Below the pieces are notes generated by a model that worked only from the letters and a program-made list of their open reading frames with translations, searched no databases and had not been told where the DNA came from. Positions 8,122-16,294 of a stretch of DNA of 64,000 nucleotides are shown piece after piece. The stretch lies in contig JBLZWL010000022.1 in assembly GCA_049194865.1 (NCBI GenBank), positions 124,001 through 188,000 of the forward strand, given 5' to 3'. Numbering within the stretch: the first letter of the stretch is position 1; every line of letters begins with the position of its first letter. This DNA is from Myxococcus terminator_A (GTDB lineage: Bacteria > Myxococcota > Myxococcia > Myxococcales > Myxococcaceae). A program made the translations under genes and the position numbers.

Positions 8122-8943
8122 TCACTCCTCACGAGCCCCACGGCCCCGCCGAGCGAGGAGGGCCCGAGCCAGCTCCTCGAAACCCTTCCCCTCGGCTGCC
8201 CGGGTAATGAAAGCCGGCGGCGCATCAATGCGGTCCAACACCGCGCGCACGTTGGCCACGCCCACGCCCAGTTCGAAAGCCTGGAACATCGGGGCGTCGT
8301 TGAAAGAATCCCCTACATACACGTAACGGCCGTCCCGAGGCTCCAGTCGCTCGCCCCACGCCACCCGCGCGAAGCGCCGCGTCGCCGTCAGCTTGTCGAA
8401 GCGACCGAGCCAGCAGTTGACGTGCACCGACGAGCGCACCGCCGTCACCCCGCGCGCATGCAGCAGCGCCTCGATGCGCGACGCCCCCGCTTCACCCAGG
8501 CGGGCTTCCTCGTTGTAGTCCACGGCCAGGTCCACTTCCGTGTACGCGCTGTCCACCGACAGCCGCGCCCCGGGGACCTGCTTCAGCACCCGCCCTACTT
8601 CCTTCTCGAGCCGACGCCGGTTCGCCATGCGCTCGGCTGGCGACTCCAGGTACACCTTGCGCAGCCCCCGCTTGCCTCGCAGGAAGAACAGGCCACCGTT
8701 CTCCACGATGACGCCGTCTACCGGGAGCTGCCGCGCCCACGCCTCACCCCACCCCGCCGGCCTGCCGCTCACCAGCACCACGCGCAGCCCGGCGGCGGAC
8801 AACCGCTCCAGTGCTCGCACGGTGTCCGAGCGCAGCTTGTGGCCGGTGGTGAGCGTGCCATCCACGTCCGTGAAGACACCCTCGACACGGGACAGGTCCG
8901 CCTCGCGCAGCGGGCGCGGGTCCACCTGGCTGGATGCCGCCAT
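8122..8943 (-). CDS. HAD-superfamily hydrolase (Cof-like sugar phosphatase)
   Basis: The product has the HAD motifs in order: FTDVDGTLT with the nucleophile Asp, VLVSGRPAG with the motif II Ser, a Lys-containing segment (RFDKLTATR) and VGDSFNDAPMF with the metal-binding acids. An alpha/beta cap between motifs II and III places it among type-II Cof-like phosphatases such as sugar, phosphomannomutase-like or sucrose-6-phosphatase-type enzymes. The substrate cannot be read from sequence. Start choice is ambiguous between ATG at 8943 and an adjacent GTG at 8946. The ATG overlaps the stop of the upstream gene by one base (TGATG), which favours it. The methyltransferase gene follows four bases downstream, implying co-transcription. 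Confidence 0.85.
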   Translation of the reverse strand: MAASSQVDPRPLREADLSRVEGVFTDVDGTLTTGHKLRSDTVRALERLSAAGLRVVLVSGRPAGWGEAWARQLPVDGVIVENGGLFFLRGKRGLRKVYLESPAERMANRRRLEKEVGRVLKQVPGARLSVDSAYTEVDLAVDYNEEARLGEAGASRIEALLHARGVTAVRSSVHVNCWLGRFDKLTATRRFARVAWGERLEPRDGRYVYVGDSFNDAPMFQAFELGVGVANVRAVLDRIDAPPAFITRAAEGKGFEELARALLARRGRGAREE

Positions 8944-10112
8944 CACATCACGTCCAACTGGGCCAACAGTCCCTGGAAGACCTCGATGGTGGCGCCCAGC
9001 TCCGGACCCGTGAGCTGGGCCAGGGGCTGCTTGCGCACCTTGCGAAGGAACGCGTCCAGGTCAGAGGCCCGCCCGTAGAGGGACTGGGCGCTCGCGGCGG
9101 CCTCCGCCAGAAGCCGGGCGGAGACGGGCGCGTCCGAGTCCACCAGCGACAGGGCCCGCTCCAGCTTCACGCCGCAGGAGGCCCACACCTCGCGGTCATG
9201 GATGATGAGCACCTGGCGCTGATTCACCGCGGACAGGCCCCGGACGAACGCGTCCAGTTCGCTCACCACCTTGATGAGCTCCTCACGGGAGGGGTTGGAG
9301 AGGATCGCCAGCCGCCCCACCTCCGCGCGCATCTCCACGATGTGGCGCTTGTCCTGCGCGCGCAGGTTCCGGTACGCGGCCGTGCGGCCGAAGGCATCCA
9401 TCTCCGTCTGGAGCTGCTGCGCGTTCCACTGCACGTCCTCGGGCTCCGCCTCGCGGACCTTGTTGTGTCTCGCCGTGAGGATGCGCCCCAGGTCCGCGGT
9501 GATGGCGCGCACCGTCACCGCCGCCTTCACCTCCGCCTGGTGCCCGGGTACCACCTGAGCCCGCGTCACCTCGCCGAAGGTGCTCGCCGTCTCGAAAACG
9601 AGGTTGCTGACCTCCTCGCGGAAGCGCGCCCGGAAGCGCTGGATCTCCGCCAGCAGCGTCCACCGGTCGCTCACCACGGACGGGTTGCGCATCGCCTCGC
9701 CGAGCTGGGTGACGCCCTGGGCAAGCTGCGACATCGCCTCCCGGAGCAGCGTGGCCGGGTCCTTGGAGCGCGCGCCGTCCATCTCGCGCATCAGGTCCGC
9801 GAGCCCCTCGGAGGACTGGGCGGGGAACTGCTCGCGGATGACGTTCAAGAGGGCGTTGACGTCCATCACCGTGTCTCGGATGACGGGCGCCATCTCCTCC
9901 CAGAGCGACAGGTCCGGGCTGGAGTCCACCACCGGCGTCTCGTACTTCACCAGGTCCATGTCACTCAGCCGGCCTATGGCCTGGGCGGCGGCGGCGTACA
10001 CCTTGCGCAGCCGGCCCGCGAAGGCGCGGTCGGGGTGGGCCTGAAGGATTTCCTCGAGCCTTGGGGTCAGGGAGGTCTGCGGGTTCTCGGCGTCTGCTGA
10101 CACGGGAGGCAC
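8943..10112 (-). CDS. Conserved helical hypothetical protein
   Basis: I do not recognise the family. The 389-residue product has no signal peptide, no membrane segment and no catalytic motif. It is rich in Leu, Ala, Arg and Glu with heptad-like stretches, so it is probably a cytoplasmic, mostly helical or coiled-coil protein. Arg/Glu-rich segments around residues 160-260 resemble structural or scaffold proteins. It starts at a GTG (10112) in an 80-base gap divergent to the CorA gene and is translationally coupled to the HAD phosphatase gene by a one-base overlap. Its place at the head of the phosphatase-methyltransferase operon gives no clear functional hint. Confidence 0.75.
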   Translation of the reverse strand: MPPVSADAENPQTSLTPRLEEILQAHPDRAFAGRLRKVYAAAAQAIGRLSDMDLVKYETPVVDSSPDLSLWEEMAPVIRDTVMDVNALLNVIREQFPAQSSEGLADLMREMDGARSKDPATLLREAMSQLAQGVTQLGEAMRNPSVVSDRWTLLAEIQRFRARFREEVSNLVFETASTFGEVTRAQVVPGHQAEVKAAVTVRAITADLGRILTARHNKVREAEPEDVQWNAQQLQTEMDAFGRTAAYRNLRAQDKRHIVEMRAEVGRLAILSNPSREELIKVVSELDAFVRGLSAVNQRQVLIIHDREVWASCGVKLERALSLVDSDAPVSARLLAEAAASAQSLYGRASDLDAFLRKVRKQPLAQLTGPELGATIEVFQGLLAQLDVM

Positions 10113-10192
10113 ACTCTAGCGCTCGACTTCCGCGCGGGGGAGTTCTAGCACTCGGACTGGGGCCGCGCCGCAAGGCCCGGGAGCGCTACGGG

Positions 10193-11134
10193 ATGATCCA
10201 GGTCTGTCTGCTGAAGGACGGAACCCTCTTCACCGGGGGTGAGGAACTGCTCGCCGAGGAGGGCCGGAAGTGGATTGACGTCCTCCACCCCGACGAGGCG
10301 GTGATGGGACGACTGGCCGAGCGCTTCGGCCTCCACAAGCTGGCCGTGGAGGACTGCCTCCACCTGGACCAGCGGCCAAAGCTGGAAGAGTACCCGAACC
10401 ATGTCTTCATCGTCCTCCAGGGGTTCACCGCCGGGAAGGACGTGTGCGAGCTGACGCTGCATGAGCACCACTTCTTCCTCGCGAAGGAGTGGATCATCAC
10501 CGTGCACGAGCTGCCCTTCGCCGGACTGGACGGCGTCCAGCAGCGCATCCGCGCGGACCCGAACACCACGCTGGGGCGCGGCACGGACTTCATCCTCTAC
10601 CTGCTGGCGGATGGGCTGGTGGATGCGCAGTTCCCCATCCTCGACACCTTCGGTGACGAGTTGGAGGACCTGGAGGTCTCCATCTTCGAGCGGGCGGAGA
10701 AGTCCCAGCTGCAGCGCATCTTCGAGATGAAGCGGATGCTGGTGCAGCTGCGGCGGGTGCTCTCACCGCAGCGGGACGTGGTGGGGCTGATGGCACGGCG
10801 GGGCATCCCCCACGTCGACGAGCGCTCCACGCTCTACTTCCGCGACGTGTATGACCACCTGGTGCGCCTGTACGAGCAGATTGATGCCGGGCGCGACATC
10901 CTGGGCAACGTCATGGACGGCTACCTGTCCATGGTGGCCAACAAGACGAACGACATCACCAAGCAGCTCACCATCTTCGCCACCATCTTCCTGCCGCTGT
11001 CGTTCATCGTTGGATTCTTCGGGCAGAACTTCGAGGCGCTGTCGGGTCGAGGCTCGTACATCGCCATGTGGGTGATGATTATCGGCCTTCCCGTGGGCCT
11101 GTTCTTCTGGTTCAAGAACAAGCAGTGGCTCTGA
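10193..11134 (+). CDS. corA: CorA-family divalent metal (Mg2+/Co2+) transporter
   Basis: This inner-membrane channel of the CorA family moves Mg2+ and related ions down the membrane potential as a pentamer. The 313-residue length is typical. The cytoplasmic alpha/beta funnel occupies the first 230 residues, with ALVED-like KLAVEDCLHLDQRPK and the long helix KSQLQRIFEMKRMLVQLRR. Two C-terminal membrane helices follow (FATIFLPLSFIVGFFG and a second ending FFWFKNKQWL), ending in the usual basic tail. The signature loop reads GQN instead of the common GMN, a known type of natural variation that may alter selectivity. The start is the ATG at 10193, preceded by GGGAG; a longer in-frame extension runs into the divergent neighbour and is rejected. 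Confidence 0.92.
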   Translation: MIQVCLLKDGTLFTGGEELLAEEGRKWIDVLHPDEAVMGRLAERFGLHKLAVEDCLHLDQRPKLEEYPNHVFIVLQGFTAGKDVCELTLHEHHFFLAKEWIITVHELPFAGLDGVQQRIRADPNTTLGRGTDFILYLLADGLVDAQFPILDTFGDELEDLEVSIFERAEKSQLQRIFEMKRMLVQLRRVLSPQRDVVGLMARRGIPHVDERSTLYFRDVYDHLVRLYEQIDAGRDILGNVMDGYLSMVANKTNDITKQLTIFATIFLPLSFIVGFFGQNFEALSGRGSYIAMWVMIIGLPVGLFFWFKNKQWL

Positions 11135-11152
11135 GCCTCACTTGGAGGACGC

Positions 11153-11938
11153 ATGCCGACCGTCACCGTGGATGGAATCCCCCTGCACTACCGCGACGTG
11201 GGCCAGGGCCTGGCCGTGCTGCTGCTACACGCCTTCCCCCTCAACGGGGACGCGTTCGACGCCCAGGTGAAGGCCCTGTCCGGGCGCTACCGCTTCATCG
11301 TCCCGGACATTCGCGGCTTCGGACAGAGCAAGCCAGGTGAAGGTCCCACCGAGATGTCTCGCATCGCGCTGGACGCGCTGGGGCTGCTGGATGCGCTGAA
11401 CATCGACAGGGCCGTGGTGGGCGGCGTGTCCATGGGTGGCTACGCGGCCATGGCCCTGTTGCGCGAGGACGCGGGCCGGGTGGCGGGCCTCGTGCTGATG
11501 GACACGCAGTGCACCGCCGATGACGACGCGGGCAAGGCCAGGCGGGAGGCGTCCGCGAAGGAGGCCCTGGAGAAGGGCCAGGACGCCGTCATCCAGGCCC
11601 TGATGCCCAAGCTCATCTCCTCGCCTCCGGACTCGCCCGTGGGGCGCGTGGTGGAGGCGCAGATTCGCACCGCCTCGCGCGAGGGCATCGCCGCCGCCCA
11701 GCGAGGCATGGCGCTGCGCCCGGACAGCAAGGACATCCTGGCGCGTTATGCCGGGCCCGCGCTGGTGGTGGTGGGCGAGCACGACGCCATCACCCCGCTG
11801 GAGAAGGCGAAGCAGCTGGTCGACCTCATCCCCGGAGCGAAGCTGGAGGTCATCCCCGGAGCCGCGCACCTGTCCAACCAGGAGCAGCCGGAGAAGGTCA
11901 ACGCGGCGCTCGACGCATTCCTCGCGGCGCTGCGCTGA
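11153..11938 (+). CDS. Alpha/beta-fold hydrolase with intact triad
   Basis: This 261-residue cytoplasmic enzyme belongs to the alpha/beta hydrolase fold-1 group that includes 3-oxoadipate enol-lactonase-like esterases and haloperoxidase relatives. The oxyanion region LLHAFPLNGDAFD, the nucleophile Ser in GVSMGGYAA, the acid in VVGEHDAITP and the His in GAAHLSNQEQP are all in place. TGGAGGACGC just before the ATG gives a good ribosome site, 18 bases after the corA stop, so it may be co-transcribed with corA. The substrate cannot be predicted. It faces the ARPP-2 gene tail to tail with a three-base gap. Confidence 0.88.
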   Translation: MPTVTVDGIPLHYRDVGQGLAVLLLHAFPLNGDAFDAQVKALSGRYRFIVPDIRGFGQSKPGEGPTEMSRIALDALGLLDALNIDRAVVGGVSMGGYAAMALLREDAGRVAGLVLMDTQCTADDDAGKARREASAKEALEKGQDAVIQALMPKLISSPPDSPVGRVVEAQIRTASREGIAAAQRGMALRPDSKDILARYAGPALVVVGEHDAITPLEKAKQLVDLIPGAKLEVIPGAAHLSNQEQPEKVNAALDAFLAALR

Positions 11939-11941
11939 GCC

Positions 11942-13120
11942 TCAGGAGCCTCGCGCTTTCGAGCGCCGGGCTTCCTCCAGGACGTGGTCCTTGAGCAGGT
12001 AGCCGAAGCCCGCGTTCTGGAGCCGGAGGAGCAGCTCCTGTCGGGTGGAGCCCAGCTCCTCCGCGGTGTCCTCCAGGTTCCACGAGGAGGCCGCGAGCTG
12101 TTGCAGCAGATACGCCCTGCGCGTCTGCGCGGCCGAGAGCCGGTAGGTCTTGAGGTACTCCAGGGTTCCGTCGGGGCCGACGATGACCTCACCCAGGTGG
12201 TTCTCCTCCGAGGGAACCAGGCTGGTGTGGAAGTGCTGGAGCAGGAAGGGCCCGGCCTCGTAGACCTTCCGGGACGTCACCTCCACGCCGAACAGCCCGC
12301 CGGCCATGAAGCCGTGGAAGGCCCCCCAGTCCGCGCGCATCCGCGCCACCTCCGTGCGCAGGTCCTCCACGCTGGACACGCGCTTCGCGTCCAAGGACAG
12401 GCCCAGCTCCGGAGCCTCCAGCAGATATCCGTACTGGAGCAGCAGGTCTCCGTAGAAGTCCTCGAGCAGCGTGCGGTGCAGCAGGCGGTAGTCGTCCGGG
12501 TGCGCGACGACGAACGCGGAGAGCAGCTCGTCCGCGTTGAACAGCAGCATGCCCACCTGCTGCTCGTGGACCTCGAAGGTGCGCAGCGCGCCATCCAGCG
12601 CGGAGCTGGCCCACCCGGGCACCACGCCTTCGACTCGCGGACTCAGCCCGTGGGACAGGGCCTCCCGCGAGTACTCCGCCCAGGCGATATCCGGCCCGCC
12701 GAAGTGCAGCGCCAGGAAGCCCTCCATGGCCAGGTGCAGCGGCAGCATGCGCAGCTGGTTGCGGTCCTCGCGGTGCACCATGCGGTGCAGCAGCCGCACG
12801 GAGAACGGGCCCACCTTCACCTTCTTGCCCTCGGGCGCTTGCAGGCGCGTACCGTAGACGGCCTCCGCTTGCCGGTTGCCCCAGCTCACCACCATGCCGT
12901 GGGGAATGTAGGAGACGTACTTGAGCCCTCGGGCCGTCGGCGCGCCCTCCAGGGCGACTACCGACAGCGGCGCGTCCGAGTAGTCCCTCCGCGCGAAGCG
13001 CAGGTCCCCCTTCACTTCGTCCCGCAGCACCGGCACCAGGCGGATGCGGCCGAAGACCTGCGACGGCGCGAGCCTCAGGCCCTTCGGCTCCAGGCGTTGA
13101 ATGAGTCGCGTGTCCGTCAT
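11942..13120 (-). CDS. ARPP-2-like domain protein coupled to the TROVE gene
   Basis: This 392-residue soluble protein matches my recollection of the ARPP-2 family (ARG and Rhodanese-Phosphatase-superfamily-associated protein): an N-terminal LRLAPSQVFGRIRLVPVLR block, YVSYIPHGMVVSWG, then HRMVHREDRNQLRMLPLHLAMEGFLALHFGG written here in pieces (HRMVHREDRNQ, LPLHLAMEGFL, ALHFGGPDIAW) and LLEDFYGDLLLQYG. No enzymatic role is established that I can state. It overlaps the upstream TROVE gene by four bases (ATGA), so the two are translated together. That context suggests a role in RNA damage response or RNA quality control with the Ro60-like protein. The family name is from memory and should be confirmed with a profile search. 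Confidence 0.75.
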   Translation of the reverse strand: MTDTRLIQRLEPKGLRLAPSQVFGRIRLVPVLRDEVKGDLRFARRDYSDAPLSVVALEGAPTARGLKYVSYIPHGMVVSWGNRQAEAVYGTRLQAPEGKKVKVGPFSVRLLHRMVHREDRNQLRMLPLHLAMEGFLALHFGGPDIAWAEYSREALSHGLSPRVEGVVPGWASSALDGALRTFEVHEQQVGMLLFNADELLSAFVVAHPDDYRLLHRTLLEDFYGDLLLQYGYLLEAPELGLSLDAKRVSSVEDLRTEVARMRADWGAFHGFMAGGLFGVEVTSRKVYEAGPFLLQHFHTSLVPSEENHLGEVIVGPDGTLEYLKTYRLSAAQTRRAYLLQQLAASSWNLEDTAEELGSTRQELLLRLQNAGFGYLLKDHVLEEARRSKARGS

Positions 13121-14619
13121 GCCTCGCCCTCCTCCGCACTCACTGCCGCCCCTGGTGCCACACTGGCCTCCGGACTCGCGTTCCTGCGCGCATCCCGCTC
13201 CAGCCAGGAAGCCACCCGCGCGGAGAGGTAGCGCTCCAGCTCCGCCAGCGACGCGGTGCCCTCCGCGAAGCGCGCGAAGCCCAGCACCGTGGGCACGTCC
13301 TCCGCGTCCCTCACGCCCACCGTGGCCACCGCGCCACCAAACGAGCGCGGCGAGTACTCCTCCGCGTCGAAGACGGGATTGACGTGCACCAGCGCCGTGC
13401 GACGCCCTGGGTCCAACCGCTCGCGGAACACCCGCGTCAGCTCCGCCACGGCCTTGGGTGGATCATTGTCGTAACCGTCGGAGACGATGACCACCAGCTC
13501 CGCGCCCCAGGCCAGCGCATCCAGCAGCGGCGTGGCGAGGTCCGTCTGTCCTCGCGCGGTGACGAGCAACGGCTCCTCCACGGGACACGTCCAGAAGGCG
13601 CGGTACTCGCGCGCGGAGGCGGCCAGCAGGTAGTGAGCCGCCAGGGCCACGCCCAGCGGACGTCGGCGCTTCTGCAATGAGCCCGACGAGGAGTAGCTGT
13701 TGTCCAACACCGCCGCCACCCGCCCCAGCGTGGCCGGTGCCCGCGCCAGCACCCTCGCCGACGCGCGCTCCAGCGCGGTGTGCAGCTCGTCCCGACGCGC
13801 CTTGCGGACCTCGGCCTTCATCGACAGGACATAGAGCGCCAGCTTCGTCAGCGGTGCGCGCGACAGGTCCACCTGAGGCTCCACGGCGCCCTCGCGCGCG
13901 GCGGACTCCTGGAGGCGCAGCCGCTCCGCCTGCGTGAGCCGGGGTTCGATTCGCTGGAGGAACACGTCCCGGGGGACGCCGTGCTTCTGGGCCAGCCCCT
14001 CCGCCACCGTGTAGGGCAGCTCGTAGAGCGCCTCCTGGGCGAAGTGGGCCTTGCGGAAGGTCTCCAGCAACGGCTGCGTGTAGACGCGCTTCTTCCAGCC
14101 ACGGAAGAGGAAAGGCCCCAGCTCGCCGCCCAGCTTCACGTGGCCATGCACCACGGCCGCGCGCAGCTTGGAGCGGTACTTCACCGCGTCGAAGGGGAGA
14201 TTCGAGCGCCCCGCCAGGTACTCGCGGACGATGGCCCGGGCGCGGCGGTTGTTGATGTGCCGCGAGCGCAAGGACTCCAGCACCCGGAAGGCCCGCTGGG
14301 ACGGCAGCCCCCGCAGCGCGGCGGCGATGAGCGCGCCTTCCTCCTGGCGCTCGGCCGCATCCGCCGGACTGCCGACGGCGAGCAGGTTGAGGATGATCTG
14401 CGCCTGGTTGAAGTGGTTGATGCCCGCGGCGAGCGTGCGCCGGTAGAGGCGCCGGTAGTTGCCGAGGATGTACTGGTGCAGGAACTCGATGGAGACTGAC
14501 TGCCCGCGCGCGTCACCGTAGAACTCCCGCTGACCCGTGCAGGAGAAACACGCGTTGACGAACATCACCAGGTCCTCGCGGGCGACCTGTTCGATGCGGA
14601 CTTCGGCGGCCACGGCCAT
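13117..14619 (-). CDS. TROVE domain protein (bacterial Ro60/Rsr-like) with C-terminal VWA domain
   Basis: TROVE proteins such as Ro60 bind misfolded small RNAs and Y-like RNAs. In bacteria they help RNA degradation and stress survival. The first 330 residues are a helical-repeat region of TROVE type (for example FVNACFSCTG, LHQYILGNYRRLYRR, and FDAVKYRSKLRAAVVHGH). The C-terminal 170 residues form a von Willebrand A domain with an intact MIDAS: LDNSYSSS (DxSxS), a Thr in QTDLATPL and VSDGYDND. I chose the ATG at 14619, which lies 11 bases after GGAGG; an upstream GTG at 14628 is only two bases from that site. The ARPP-2-like gene overlaps its end. No RtcB, RtcA or RtcR ligase genes are adjacent, and I could not identify a Y-RNA in the 174 bases upstream. 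Confidence 0.87.
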   Translation of the reverse strand: MAVAAEVRIEQVAREDLVMFVNACFSCTGQREFYGDARGQSVSIEFLHQYILGNYRRLYRRTLAAGINHFNQAQIILNLLAVGSPADAAERQEEGALIAAALRGLPSQRAFRVLESLRSRHINNRRARAIVREYLAGRSNLPFDAVKYRSKLRAAVVHGHVKLGGELGPFLFRGWKKRVYTQPLLETFRKAHFAQEALYELPYTVAEGLAQKHGVPRDVFLQRIEPRLTQAERLRLQESAAREGAVEPQVDLSRAPLTKLALYVLSMKAEVRKARRDELHTALERASARVLARAPATLGRVAAVLDNSYSSSGSLQKRRRPLGVALAAHYLLAASAREYRAFWTCPVEEPLLVTARGQTDLATPLLDALAWGAELVVIVSDGYDNDPPKAVAELTRVFRERLDPGRRTALVHVNPVFDAEEYSPRSFGGAVATVGVRDAEDVPTVLGFARFAEGTASLAELERYLSARVASWLERDARRNASPEASVAPGAAVSAEEGEA

Positions 14620-14793
14620 CGCGCGCACTACCTCCGGACAGGAGAGAGGAGCGCCGCTCGGGGAGAAGTGAAACGACCAGCGTGTCAGGCTCCAAAGGCT
14701 TGAATCGGAAGTCGCATCGGAGTCCCGCGAGCGGCGGCTCCGACGCTACCACACGTCCCGTCCTGAAGAGTCCTGACGCCCGCCTTCAGCGGC

Positions 14794-15177
14794 TCACGGC
14801 TGGCACGTCACCTCGGAGTTGTCGACCTCACAGGAGGCACACGTCGCTGTCTCCACCAGCGTCCCCTGGCGGCACTCCAGCACGGCCTTGCCGTCCTGGC
14901 GGCACAGCCCGCGGCCCTCGGAGCTGGAAGAGCAGGCATCCCCCGCGGCGTTGCCAGAGGTGTCGCACCGCACCGACTCGTCGGACTCGCGGCAACCGAG
15001 CGGCCCGCGACAGGGGACCTCCCGCCACGTCCCGGAGCGGCACTCCAGCGCGAGGACATTCTCCTGACAGACAAAGGTGCCCGCCTCATCACAATCGTCT
15101 CCCGCGCTGGCGCCACCGCAGCCGGAAAGGAGGAGGGAGCCAACGACGGACACAAGGACGAAGAGAGAGCGGTTCAT
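14794..15177 (-). CDS. Small cysteine-rich lipoprotein
   Basis: The product starts at the ATG at 15177 with a signal peptide ending in the lipobox LLSGC, so a 110-residue mature lipoprotein is expected on the outer or inner membrane. The mature part contains two imperfect repeats of a cysteine-rich unit with the pattern Cys-x(8-10)-Cys, LECR, GTW or GTL and a final Cys pair, suggesting disulfide-stapled domains. I know of no catalytic role. Short Cys-rich lipoproteins of this kind are frequent in myxobacteria. It lies 37 bases upstream of the M19 dipeptidase gene on the same strand and may be co-transcribed with it. An in-frame GTG further upstream would add a long basic tail before the signal and is rejected. 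Confidence 0.8.
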   Translation of the reverse strand: MNRSLFVLVSVVGSLLLSGCGGASAGDDCDEAGTFVCQENVLALECRSGTWREVPCRGPLGCRESDESVRCDTSGNAAGDACSSSSEGRGLCRQDGKAVLECRQGTLVETATCASCEVDNSEVTCQP

Positions 15178-15214
15178 GAGCTTGCGGCCAATATTTCGAG
15201 CGGACCGCCGCCGG

Positions 15215-16219
15215 TCAACCACCCAGTGTCGACTGGAAGAAACGCCGGAAATTTCCTCCCATGACTCGTTCCACCCAGGACTCTGGATGTCGGCGCAGCA
15301 GTGCCGTGGTGAGCAGGTGCAAGTCGGTGACGTCCTTCATCCCCCGTGGCAGGGGCACCATTCCGTCGTAATCCGAACCCAGGCCCACGCCCTCCTCGCC
15401 CATGACGTCCACCGCGTGTTCGATGTGGCGGACCACGTCATCCACCGCGTCCCCCCCCAGATAGACGGGGGCGAAGATGATGCCCACCACCCCGCCCCGG
15501 TCCGCGATGAAGCGCAGCGAGGCGTCGCTCAGGTTGCGCCACCCTCCTCCCGCGGCCCGCACTCCCGTGTGCGAACAGAAGAACCGGACCGTGGGGTGGG
15601 TGAAGAGGTTCTCCAGCGTGCGCTCGGAGGCATGCGCCACGTCCACGCTCAGCCCCAGCCGGGCCATCTCCTCCATCACCTCATGCCCCAGGGACGTGAG
15701 GCCCCGGTTGCCCATCATCGGGAAGGAGGAGCCCCCCAGGTCATTGTTCGACAGGTGCGTGAGCCCCATGAAGCGAACGCCCCGGCGGTGCAGCTCCGCC
15801 AGCCGCTCCACTTGACCTTCAATCGCATGTCCGCCCTCCACGCCCAGCACCGCGGACAGCCGCCCCCGGGCGAGGTTGTCCTCCAGGAGGGCCGCCGTCG
15901 TGGTGATGCGCGCCGCGTCCTCGGAGCGACGGCAGAACTCCTCCATGCGCTCAATCTGCCAGAGGGCGCGAGTCCACTCGCTCGCGCGCGCTTCCCGGGG
16001 CCAGCCGCGCCACGCGGCGAACACCGGGAAGCCACCGATGAAGGGAAAGCCCCGGGTGACGATGGTGAAGCATTGAAGCTTCACCCCCGCCTCCCGCAGC
16101 CGGGGAAAGTCCACGTGCCCCTCGTCCGAGCGCGCGCACAAGTCCCGGTTCCACATGAGGGAGTCCGCGTGTCCGTCCGCGATGCACCAGCGCTGGTGAA
16201 GTTCGTTCACGTCGCCCAT
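15215..16219 (-). CDS. Membrane dipeptidase-type zinc peptidase (family M19)
   Basis: This zinc metallopeptidase belongs to the renal (membrane) dipeptidase family and hydrolyses dipeptides, often including D-amino-acid forms. The 334-residue TIM-barrel protein shows the metal ligands in order: HxD in DGHADSL, the bridging Glu in GVEGGHAIEG, the His in SVDVAHAS and the His in FFCSHTGVRA, followed by GSDYDG. The substitution of Ala for the common Asn in the DGHND motif is seen in members of the family. No signal peptide is present, so it acts in the cytoplasm. The start is the ATG at 16219. It follows a Cys-rich lipoprotein gene only in genomic order; transcription runs from this gene leftward into that region. 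Confidence 0.9.
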   Translation of the reverse strand: MGDVNELHQRWCIADGHADSLMWNRDLCARSDEGHVDFPRLREAGVKLQCFTIVTRGFPFIGGFPVFAAWRGWPREARASEWTRALWQIERMEEFCRRSEDAARITTTAALLEDNLARGRLSAVLGVEGGHAIEGQVERLAELHRRGVRFMGLTHLSNNDLGGSSFPMMGNRGLTSLGHEVMEEMARLGLSVDVAHASERTLENLFTHPTVRFFCSHTGVRAAGGGWRNLSDASLRFIADRGGVVGIIFAPVYLGGDAVDDVVRHIEHAVDVMGEEGVGLGSDYDGMVPLPRGMKDVTDLHLLTTALLRRHPESWVERVMGGNFRRFFQSTLGG

Positions 16220-16294
16220 AGGCGCATCAGTCTGCCTGTCCGCGAGCGCCAGACAAGCACCCTTCCCACGCCGCGCCCCTCACGAACACCCCGC

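Noticed and set aside
14620..14793. Y-RNA-like gene upstream of the TROVE protein
   Set aside because: The gap has no tRNA-like fold that I can pair convincingly; it is listed as a check, not a feature.
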